64,000 bases of DNA. It comes from DATFKA01 sp035268885. GTDB taxonomy: Bacteria > Bacteroidota > Bacteroidia > Chitinophagales > Saprospiraceae. Under the pieces are notes generated by a model. The model was not told where the DNA came from, made no database searches, and saw only the letters and a program-made list of their open reading frames with translations. The stretch lies in NCBI GenBank assembly GCA_035268885.1, contig DATFKA010000003.1, positions 1-64,000 on the forward strand. Direction: 5' to 3'. Below, piece by piece: positions 44,366 to 51,871 of this stretch (position 1 is the first letter of the stretch; every line of letters starts with the position of its first letter). Made by a program: the position numbers and the translations under genes.

Positions 44366-47026
44366 TTATCGGGCATCCATTTCCATTTTGCTGCCAAAAA
44401 CAGGATAGAGCAGACTTGTTTCTGGTAGTCGAATACCCTCCGCAAACAGGATATCAAAGGCTTCGTCTATTTCTTGGTCATCGAGGAACTTATGGGCCAC
44501 CCAAATGAGTTCTTGGAAGTTATTTATCTGACTTTCCAGGCCTCCGTATTGTTCATAAGGCCAATCTTTTTTCCCCAACATATATGGGATGAGGAACCTG
44601 ATCGCTTTTGTGATAGAACGTCCATCCTCAGATTCGTAATGCCACAGATCTATTCCGTAATGCTGTGCGATTATGGCATTCTCCATCAAATGGAGCAGGT
44701 TTTTGATACTGTAACTCATGGATTTGGTGCGTTCCAGCTCCCAGGGTTGGCTGCCATCGGGTTGTATTTGACGGTTAATCCGCTTGATAATTACGGAGTC
44801 AAGAATGATCTTGGCAATGGCATCTTGTCCGGTAAATTCAGAAAATCCAGCGACCTGACTATCGTAAGAAGAGCCATGGTTGTTGTGCCACATACGCTCG
44901 TCCCAGCCTTTTTGACTGTTGGTCAACCAGTGATTATATTGCTTAAACCATTCCATCAGCTCCTCATGGTTGGCTGCGGAATAGGAAGGTGCACCTTTCA
45001 GTAATCCGGCGGCATCGACTACTTTCAATAAGCGCCCCGTCTCAATGATACCAATTCCTCTGCCTTCGGTTATGCCGGGAATAGCCTGGCCGTATTCCAG
45101 ATGTGGGTTCATTTTAGTGGAGGGATCGATAAACCAGGTGTGGATCAATTCATTTGCCTTTTGAGCATAGGGCTCGTGGCCGGTGTAGAAATAGGCTAGC
45201 GAAAGGATAAATACACCATTGGACATCTCTCGGATAGCCGGCCCGTCAAAATCATCGTATTCCGGATTCCTTTTTCCATCATGACGTACGTATGGCAAGC
45301 CGTCTTTTGTATCAGGGTTTGGCCACCAGTAAATCCCCAGGCTATAATAATCGTGTTTGTTTTTACTGGGAGGCACCTTTTTTTTCTGCATGACGGAGTA
45401 AGGTTCAATGTCCATAAGGTGGTCTGCTTTTACCTTAATTTCGTTGACTAATTGGACAAAAGCTTCATCGTTTTGTTGGTACCGTTGCCGGGCAAAAAGT
45501 AAATCGGCAGGTGGGTATAACAGGGTTACAGGTTGCTGATCAAGCCCCGGAATAGCATCATCAAAGTGGCGGTGCAGTTGTTTAGATAGTGTTTTTACCG
45601 CGGAAGCGTATGCTTTATCCCGGGCCACATTGAAGTTTTCTAGGGAGTCCGTTTGGTGGTTATACAATTCAGCTGCTAATAGGCGACCGGAAGCAATGTG
45701 TATCCACTCGGTATACCGAAACGATGGCGTACGCATGCTAAAACCAGTGATGGTTTTTTTCTCGTTGGTTCGGTTTCTGGGGAAAATACTGAAAGCAGCC
45801 TCCTGAACCTGGGCACCGGGATCTTTTAAGATAGGCACCAGGCTTTTTCCCTCCAGGTGATCGGGTTGCTCCAGGTCTGCCAGCTCACAAAGCGTGGGGT
45901 ACAAATCAATTAATCCAGCAAAACTGGAGCTTGACCTTCCTGCGTTTTCCATACCGGGTACACTGATGATGAGTGGCACCTGTGTATCGATTTCGAATGT
46001 GGTATGTTTGCTCCAGGCCTGATGGTCTCCCAATTTAAAACCGTGATCGCCCCATAAGACGATAATGGTATTTTCTTTGAGCCCGTTTTCCTCGAGGGCA
46101 TCCATAATTCTGCCCAGTTGAGCATCTACATAGCTAACGCTGGCATAATAAGCTCTGCGCAATTGAAGGGCCAGTTCCTCAGAAATTTGATCCTTTCCTT
46201 GTGGGATGCCAAAATAGTTGCGCAACTCCCCCCAGTTCGTGAGGGAATAGGGCGTCAGGTGGCTGGGGTATTCTGGTGCTGGACTGAGCACTAGCTCTTC
46301 GGGTGGGTACATATCCCAGTATTTTTTAGGGGCGCACCAGGGGAGGTGCGGTTTATGAAAGCCCATAGCTAGAAAAAAGGGAGCCGATTGTTTTTGTAGT
46401 TGTTCTAATCTGGAAAGGGCGTAATCGGTATTGGCACCATCAATGTACCGATTATCGGGTACTTCAGCCATTTCGTAAGCGGGGCCTCTACCTTTTTTTC
46501 CTTTATTGAAGCGCGCATTGGCTGCTTGTTCTGCTATGGCTTCCTTGGTTACATATCCTCTGTCCACCCAGTCGCCGGTGGGGTCATACCAGCGGTCTCC
46601 GAACTGTGCACGGTGGTCGGAGGCGTGATGGTATATTTTTCCAATGGCTTCGGTCGTATATCCATTATTGGCAAAATGCTCATTCATTGTGGTGATATCA
46701 GGGGCGAGATCCTGTAGCGATCCACAGCTATATAGTTGCGCATGCTCTGGTCTGATACCACTTAATATACTTGATCGGGAAGCCATGCAGATCGCCTGTT
46801 GTGTATAAGCTCTTCTGAAGGTAAGCCCCTCGTCGGCTAATCGATCAATATTTGGGGTTTTCATCTGACTTTGCCCATAGCAATTGAGCTGGGGCCTAAG
46901 ATCATCAAAAGCAATGAATAGAACATTCATGCGGGTGGGCCTTCGATTTTCCTGGCCACTTGCCTCTATTATGATCAGGAGTAATAAGAGTACCAGGATA
47001 GATGATCTACATTTTTGCATGTCCAT
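44366..47026 (-). CDS. Sulfatase-polyuronate lyase fusion protein
   Basis: An 886-aa protein with two enzymes. Residues 1-25 are a signal peptide. Residues 33 to about 480 are an S1 sulfatase, formylglycine Cys80 in CMASRSSILSG and GDHGFKLGDHQAWSKH. Residues about 520-870 are an alginate-lyase-fold (PF05426-like, PL5/PL38-type) domain with YYSLGIYWWPNPD, Asn715-Asn716-His717 (NNHGSS) and ELERTKSMSY, so the catalytic Asn/His/Arg/Tyr set looks present. One continuous frame spans both. It suggests desulfation coupled to lyase cleavage of a sulfated uronan. A separate lyase of the same family is at 50672. Confidence 0.9.
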   Translation of the reverse strand: MDMQKCRSSILVLLLLLIIIEASGQENRRPTRMNVLFIAFDDLRPQLNCYGQSQMKTPNIDRLADEGLTFRRAYTQQAICMASRSSILSGIRPEHAQLYSCGSLQDLAPDITTMNEHFANNGYTTEAIGKIYHHASDHRAQFGDRWYDPTGDWVDRGYVTKEAIAEQAANARFNKGKKGRGPAYEMAEVPDNRYIDGANTDYALSRLEQLQKQSAPFFLAMGFHKPHLPWCAPKKYWDMYPPEELVLSPAPEYPSHLTPYSLTNWGELRNYFGIPQGKDQISEELALQLRRAYYASVSYVDAQLGRIMDALEENGLKENTIIVLWGDHGFKLGDHQAWSKHTTFEIDTQVPLIISVPGMENAGRSSSSFAGLIDLYPTLCELADLEQPDHLEGKSLVPILKDPGAQVQEAAFSIFPRNRTNEKKTITGFSMRTPSFRYTEWIHIASGRLLAAELYNHQTDSLENFNVARDKAYASAVKTLSKQLHRHFDDAIPGLDQQPVTLLYPPADLLFARQRYQQNDEAFVQLVNEIKVKADHLMDIEPYSVMQKKKVPPSKNKHDYYSLGIYWWPNPDTKDGLPYVRHDGKRNPEYDDFDGPAIREMSNGVFILSLAYFYTGHEPYAQKANELIHTWFIDPSTKMNPHLEYGQAIPGITEGRGIGIIETGRLLKVVDAAGLLKGAPSYSAANHEELMEWFKQYNHWLTNSQKGWDERMWHNNHGSSYDSQVAGFSEFTGQDAIAKIILDSVIIKRINRQIQPDGSQPWELERTKSMSYSIKNLLHLMENAIIAQHYGIDLWHYESEDGRSITKAIRFLIPYMLGKKDWPYEQYGGLESQINNFQELIWVAHKFLDDQEIDEAFDILFAEGIRLPETSLLYPVFGSKMEMDAR

Positions 47027-47079
47027 TTTTATCTTTTGAGATAGATACTACTGAGGTTAAGTCTATTTCCGAAAGGTGA

Positions 47080-47925
47080 TCATTTGATGTCTATCAGGGG
47101 CAATTTGTCCAGGTAACCGAGTGATTGCAAAAAGAGATCAGTGGCCTGAACGGTTTTTTTATAAGCATCAAAGTGTCGATAATTAAAAAAGCCGTGACCC
47201 TTCCCCTCGTATAATTTTAAATCGCATCGGCTGCCCACTTTTTCCATAACTACTTTGTAATACTCCGCTGTTTCCACGGGGATAAGTCTATCCTGGGTGC
47301 CTAATAAGAAAAGGGTTGGAGGCGCCCCTCTACGAATATTGTGTAAGGGGGAAAACAGGGGATAATTATCACCAATTCTGTCGTAGCCATAACCTCCGGG
47401 CCCATTATCAATTACGGGGTTAAAAAGTACGAGGGCATTGGGGATAGGACTAATGCTCAGGTCGTCTGAAATATCATTTTGATAGGGGATTAAAGCCGTT
47501 GCTGCCGCTAAATGACCACCGGCAGAGCCACCGCTGGCAGTGATCTTTGTAGGGTCTACCCCAAAGTCCCGGGCGTTTTTCCGGACAAAGCGCATGGCTG
47601 ACTTGGCATCTTTCAGCGCCTCATAGGGGCTGGTATTATGCTTGGTTTTGACTCGGTAATCCGCCAGAAAGCATACAATTCCTCTTTTAGAGAAATATTT
47701 CGCATGCGCCCTGAATTGATCAAAGTTATCTTTGTTCCATCCCCCACCAAAGAAAAATACCATACCGGGCAACAGCCGTTCGGAATCCTCATGCCCGGGG
47801 GAATAAACTTCCATGTATAGTTGGATGGTATCTACCTGCTTATAGAGGATTCTTTCTTGGGCCCGACCGGGGGTAGCCAAGACCAGGAAAGCAATCAATG
47901 AACTAAAGATAGCCAGCGGTTTCAT
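47080..47925 (-). CDS. Secreted alpha/beta hydrolase, BD-FAE/acetyl-xylan-esterase-like
   Basis: A 281-aa protein. The ATG at 47925 is chosen because it begins a signal peptide (MKPLAIFSSLIAFLVL); the longer frame overlaps kduI. An oxyanion FFFGGGW, the nucleophile in ASGGSAGGHLA and a late GKGHGFFN histidine give a complete triad pattern. It may remove acetyl or other ester groups from the polysaccharide. It lies between kduI and the sulfatase-lyase fusion. Confidence 0.88.
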   Translation of the reverse strand: MKPLAIFSSLIAFLVLATPGRAQERILYKQVDTIQLYMEVYSPGHEDSERLLPGMVFFFGGGWNKDNFDQFRAHAKYFSKRGIVCFLADYRVKTKHNTSPYEALKDAKSAMRFVRKNARDFGVDPTKITASGGSAGGHLAAATALIPYQNDISDDLSISPIPNALVLFNPVIDNGPGGYGYDRIGDNYPLFSPLHNIRRGAPPTLFLLGTQDRLIPVETAEYYKVVMEKVGSRCDLKLYEGKGHGFFNYRHFDAYKKTVQATDLFLQSLGYLDKLPLIDIK

Positions 47926-47977
47926 AGTGTAGTTGATTAAACAACTTCTATTAATTTTGTTTGGTCTGAGAAATGAA

Positions 47978-48820
47978 TTATTGCATTTCAGTGGGTGCAA
48001 AACCATCCATATCACCGTAGTCCAGGTTCTCACCGGCCATCCCCCAGATAAAAGTATAATTACTGGTGCCGGAACCGCAGTGCATTGACCAGGGGGGGGA
48101 GATGACGGCATCCTGATTGTGTAACCAGACGGGTTTGGAAGCCTGTGGCTGTCCCATGAAGTGACAAACGGCCTGATCTTCCGGTAGCTCAAAGTAGAGA
48201 TAGACTTCCATCCGACGGTCATGTACGTGAGCGGGCATAGTGTTCCACACGCTGCCGGTTTTTAATTCGGTCATGCCCATTTGCAGCTGACAGGTTTTGA
48301 CAATGCTATTGACAATGAGCTTGCGAATGGTCCGGGCATTAGAGGTTTCCAGCGCACCTAATTCTACGATTTCGGCATCTTCCCGGCTAATAAGTTGAGT
48401 AGGGTAGCTATGGTGGGCGGGAGCAGAGTTTAAATAAAACATCGCCGGCTGGTCCTGATGGTCACTGGAGAAAATGACCTCTTTGGTCCCCCTGCCAACG
48501 TAGAGTGCTTCTTTAAAACCTACCTTCATGGCTTTTCCATCTACCGAAACGCTTCCGGCTCCTCCGATATTGATAATGCCCAGTTCTCTTCTTTCCAGGA
48601 AGTAATCGGCTTTTAAAGGATCTATAGTTTCCAACTTAAGATCCTTATTTGCCGGTACAGCTCCGCCGGCAATGTAGCGGTCAAAATGGGTATAGACCAG
48701 CTGAACCTGATCTTCTTGAAAGAGGCCCTTAATGAGGAAATCCTTACGGATTCTTTCTGTATCGTAAGTTTTAAAATCTTCAGGATTGGTAGCGTAACGT
48801 ACTTCGTAATTGGTACTCAT
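47978..48820 (-). CDS. kduI: 5-keto-4-deoxyuronate isomerase
   Basis: A 280-aa cupin isomerase of the KduI family (E. coli 278 aa). Metal ligands are seen in PAHVHDRRMEVYLYF and WSMHCGSGTSNYTFIWG. It converts 5-keto-4-deoxyuronate to 3-deoxy-D-glycero-2,5-hexodiulosonate, the KduD substrate. kduD is directly upstream on the same strand, 64 bp away. Confidence 0.95.
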   Translation of the reverse strand: MSTNYEVRYATNPEDFKTYDTERIRKDFLIKGLFQEDQVQLVYTHFDRYIAGGAVPANKDLKLETIDPLKADYFLERRELGIINIGGAGSVSVDGKAMKVGFKEALYVGRGTKEVIFSSDHQDQPAMFYLNSAPAHHSYPTQLISREDAEIVELGALETSNARTIRKLIVNSIVKTCQLQMGMTELKTGSVWNTMPAHVHDRRMEVYLYFELPEDQAVCHFMGQPQASKPVWLHNQDAVISPPWSMHCGSGTSNYTFIWGMAGENLDYGDMDGFAPTEMQ

Positions 48821-48884
48821 TATGATTAGTGTTTTATTTTTAGTTAGGAAGTCAACTGATGAGTTGCGCTTCGAAATATAAATT

Positions 48885-49649
48885 TTATCTGGCCATCCAA
48901 CCGCCGTCGACCGTCAGGATGTGACCATTGACGTAATTGCTTGCCTGGGAAGCGAGAAATACAAGGGGGCCTGCCATATCTTCGGCTTCCCCCCAACGGC
49001 CAGCTGGAATTCGGCCCAGGATATTCTCGGATCGAACGGGATCTTTCTGTAAGGCTTCGGTATTGTCGGTACGGATATAACCGGGAGCAATGGCATTTAC
49101 CTGTACATTGTTTTTTCCCCATTCATTGGCCAGGGCTTTGGTTAATTGGGCAATGCCCCCCTTACTGGCTGCGTAACCCGGCACTGTAATGCCGCCCTGG
49201 AAGCTAAGCAAAGAAGCGGTAAAAATTATTTTACCTTCTTTTCTGGCGACCATCTCTTTACCAAATTCCCGGCTCAAAACGAACTGTGCATTGAGGTTCA
49301 CCTCAATGACTTTATCCCAATATTCATCGGGGTGTTCGGCAGCAGGTTTACGCATGATGGTACCCGCATTGTTGACCAGGATATCTATTTGAGGAAATTC
49401 GGATTTTACTTGAGCGATAAAACTATGCAGTGCTGAGCGATCCGCAAAATCACAGGCATAACCTCTAAAGGACTGCCCGGTTTGCAAGATGGCTTTTTCG
49501 ACTTCACTTCCCTGGGTTTCTAAAGTGGCACTAACGCCTATAATTTGGGCGCCAGCTTTTGCCAGGCCTACGGCCATGGCTTTTCCTATCCCGCGTTTAC
49601 AGCCAGTGACCAGTGCAGTTTTACCCTCGAGAGAAAAAAGGTTTTCCAT
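48885..49649 (-). CDS. kduD: 2-keto-3-deoxygluconate 5-dehydrogenase
   Basis: A 254-aa SDR enzyme. The ATG at 49649 gives the standard start MENLFSLEGKTALVTG; seven extra residues upstream are not needed. The Rossmann motif GCKRGIGKA and the YAASKGG catalytic Tyr/Lys are present, with the KduD ending (ILTVDGGWMAR). It reduces 3-deoxy-2,5-hexodiulosonate to KDG. It is the first gene of the operon that includes kduI and the sulfatases. Confidence 0.92.
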   Translation of the reverse strand: MENLFSLEGKTALVTGCKRGIGKAMAVGLAKAGAQIIGVSATLETQGSEVEKAILQTGQSFRGYACDFADRSALHSFIAQVKSEFPQIDILVNNAGTIMRKPAAEHPDEYWDKVIEVNLNAQFVLSREFGKEMVARKEGKIIFTASLLSFQGGITVPGYAASKGGIAQLTKALANEWGKNNVQVNAIAPGYIRTDNTEALQKDPVRSENILGRIPAGRWGEAEDMAGPLVFLASQASNYVNGHILTVDGGWMAR

Positions 49650-49667
49650 TTTATTTATTACTTTTTC

Positions 49668-49675
49668 CAAATGTA
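49668..49675 (-). promoter_or_regulatory. kduD -7 box
   Basis: TACATTTG on the minus strand matches TAnnTTTG exactly, 19 bp upstream of the kduD ATG. A clear -33 element was not found. Confidence 0.5.
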
Positions 49676-49736
49676 AACTATAGGATGGTTAAATGGGATA
49701 AAATATCGAGAATCAGACTTTTTGCCCACTAATCCG

Positions 49737-49769
49737 ATACGATTATCGACCTATTCCATCCTACCTTTG
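49737..49769 (+). promoter_or_regulatory. SDR promoter with palindromic uronate-locus motif
   Basis: ATACGATTATCGAC (49737-49750) lies within the palindrome CGATACGATTATCG. TACCTTTG (49762-49769) is the -7 box. The offset of 25 bp equals that at uxuA (32698/32723). The palindrome lies in the divergent kduD/SDR region and could serve both genes. Confidence 0.62.
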
Positions 49770-49804
49770 GATATTATTAAATTTACAAGACTAATATAAT
49801 CAAA

Positions 49805-50623
49805 ATGCAAGGTACATCATTTGACATTCGAGAAAAGGTGGCGATTGTCACCGGTGGTGCTGGCGTACTCGGTGGTGCCATGGCGGAAGGGCTGGCAGCA
49901 GCGGGCGTAAAATTGGGGATTCTGGGTAGAACCTCCGAAAAAGTACATAAAAAATGTAAAGCCATTCAATCGGCGGGTGGTCAGGCCTTGCCACTGGTCG
50001 CAGACGTTTTGGATCAAAATCAGTTGGAAAAAGCAAGAGATACCATCCTGGAAAAATGGGGGAGGATTGATATCCTGGTAAATGTAGCCGGTGGGAATCG
50101 GGCCGGTGCCACAATCGGGCCGGATCAAAATTTCTTTGATCTGTCCATTGATGACTTTGATCAGGTGGTGGCGCTTAATCTCAAGGGCTCCGTTTTACCC
50201 ACCTATGTCTTTGGGCAGGCGATGGCGAGCCAGGGAGTTGGCAGTATCGTTAATATTTCATCAATGACGGCGCAGCAACCCTTTACCCGGGTCGTCGGAT
50301 ACGCAGCGGCAAAAGCGGCGATCGATAATTTTACGAAGTGGCTTGCCGTTGAGATGGCTCATAAGTATGGAGAAAAAATCAGGGTGAATGCCATTGCACC
50401 GGGCGTTTTTATCGGAGAACAAAATCGTCGTCTTTTGCTGGATGAGCAAGAAAAACTTACTGCGAGAGGAAATACGATCATTGAACATACGCCGATGAGG
50501 CGATTTGGCGAGCCCGAAGAACTGGCCGGAACGGTTATTTGGCTTTGCAGCCCCGCGGCTTCCTTTATTACGGGTATAGTAGTGCCGATTGATGGTGGCT
50601 TCAGTGCTTTTTCCGGGGTGTAA
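49805..50623 (+). CDS. SDR oxidoreductase, probable D-mannonate oxidoreductase (fructuronate reductase)
   Basis: A 272-aa SDR with TGGAGVLGG (cofactor site) and the YAAAKAA catalytic pair. The sequence pattern (VAGGNRAGATIGPDQNFFDL) matches the mannonate-oxidoreductase-like SDRs of Bacteroidota that replace UxuB. It would link fructuronate and mannonate, feeding UxuA. It could instead reduce the unsaturated-uronate product DEH. It is the only plus-strand gene inside the minus-strand lyase region and shares its promoter motif with uxuA. Confidence 0.82.
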   Translation: MQGTSFDIREKVAIVTGGAGVLGGAMAEGLAAAGVKLGILGRTSEKVHKKCKAIQSAGGQALPLVADVLDQNQLEKARDTILEKWGRIDILVNVAGGNRAGATIGPDQNFFDLSIDDFDQVVALNLKGSVLPTYVFGQAMASQGVGSIVNISSMTAQQPFTRVVGYAAAKAAIDNFTKWLAVEMAHKYGEKIRVNAIAPGVFIGEQNRRLLLDEQEKLTARGNTIIEHTPMRRFGEPEELAGTVIWLCSPAASFITGIVVPIDGGFSAFSGV

Positions 50624-50645
50624 GTACCCTTAACCATAAAATCGG

Positions 50646-50673
50646 GAAGTCTGGGGGCTAGCCTCCAGACTTC
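50646..50673. terminator. Hairpin between SDR and lyase genes
   Basis: GAAGTCTGG (50646-50654) pairs perfectly with CCAGACTTC (50665-50673), touching the stop of the minus-strand lyase gene. It lies 23 bp after the SDR stop and probably acts for both convergent genes. There is no T-run. Confidence 0.55.
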
Positions 50674-51832
50674 AATCTACCCATAAAATCGGTTGTCGGA
50701 TTGGATAGGTGCGGTCAATTTCATTTGCCTTCACCTTCGGGTTCAACTGCTCCCAGACTTCAAGCCACGCTTCCTCCTCGTAGGCCAGGGCCGCAAACAA
50801 TAAACCACCAGACTGGATGGGTAGTTGATCGAAATACTGCACATCCGGAGCTTTTATCCATTCCGACTTATCTTTTATGTAGGGAAACATAAATTGGAAG
50901 GCCTCATAAAGGCTGCCTTTTGGCGTTTCGTATTTCCAGAGATTATCTTCTTCAGTGGAGGCAATACGTGCTAAAACGGCGTAACCTTCCAGATTGAATA
51001 AGGTGTAATTATAGGGTTTGGTGCGACTCAATTCGTCTGGAAAGGCTCCTCTCCCATCCATCTGTTCGGCCAATAATTTCTTAAATTGCTGACGCGTAAG
51101 TTCTAGTAGGTCTTCTTCCTGCGTTAAGTCTGCAAAGGCGGCGACCTGTGCGGCCCACCAGGTACTGTGATTATTCCCGTGATCTCGCTCATCAATACCA
51201 AAAGGATGGGTCGTTAGCCAGCTTACAAATTGCTTAAACCAGGTTTGTAAGCCATTAAAATCTTCCCTTTTTAGATATCCTAGGTCTTGCAAAACCTGGA
51301 TGCTTTTGGCCACCTCGATGAGATGGATCGTATCTATGATGCCAATGCCCCGGCCCGTCACCCTACCTTTGATCGCCTGGGCGTACAGTAGACTCGGATT
51401 CATTAAGGTAGCAGGATCGGTAAACCAGGCTTTCAGATGTTTTAAGGCGTGGTTGGCATATTTTTCGTCTCCGGTGATTTTATAGGCAGCGACCAGAGTA
51501 GCCACCCAGCGGCTGAGGTTTCTCATAGCAATTCTATGAGCGGTAAAGTTATCCGGGTTGGTCTGCCCATCCCGGCGGATATAGGGACCATCGGGGTTTT
51601 CAGGATCCGGCCACCAATAATCGCCTTCCGAATAAAAGTCATGGGGCCCTCCTGCGCTGCGTACAGCACGAAAGTCAGTGAGTGGGACCGGTTCTTGTTG
51701 TAAGTATTGGTCGGCCTGCTGAACGATATTATCGGTGTTGAAATCAACTTCGTTTTGATCGCCGGTAGGAGATAGACAGCTTAGGGCTAATAAGAGACCG
51801 GCAAAAAGTATTTTATTGATAAGCTTGCTCAT
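50672..51832 (-). CDS. Alginate-lyase-fold polyuronate lyase, lipoprotein
   Basis: A 386-aa protein of the PF05426 type (PL5/PL38-like). The lipobox ALSC gives an anchor near residue 19. Residues YYSEGDYWWP-like (FYSEGDYWWPDPENPDG), Asn220-Asn221-His222 (GNNHSTWWAAQ) and SRTKPYNY keep the catalytic Asn/His/Arg/Tyr set. It is clearly paralogous to the C-terminal domain of the fusion at 44366. Exact substrate (glucuronan, alginate or other) is not readable from sequence. It ends the lyase operon. Confidence 0.88.
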   Translation of the reverse strand: MSKLINKILFAGLLLALSCLSPTGDQNEVDFNTDNIVQQADQYLQQEPVPLTDFRAVRSAGGPHDFYSEGDYWWPDPENPDGPYIRRDGQTNPDNFTAHRIAMRNLSRWVATLVAAYKITGDEKYANHALKHLKAWFTDPATLMNPSLLYAQAIKGRVTGRGIGIIDTIHLIEVAKSIQVLQDLGYLKREDFNGLQTWFKQFVSWLTTHPFGIDERDHGNNHSTWWAAQVAAFADLTQEEDLLELTRQQFKKLLAEQMDGRGAFPDELSRTKPYNYTLFNLEGYAVLARIASTEEDNLWKYETPKGSLYEAFQFMFPYIKDKSEWIKAPDVQYFDQLPIQSGGLLFAALAYEEEAWLEVWEQLNPKVKANEIDRTYPIRQPILWVD

Positions 51833-51871
51833 TGTTTTTATTTGTTCGGTTAAGATATTTTTACCCCTTCC

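Noticed and set aside
47926..48222. Extended N-terminus of the secreted hydrolase reaching into kduI
   Set aside because: The extension has low-complexity, unnatural residues and overlaps kduI. The internal ATG at 47925 starts a proper signal peptide.
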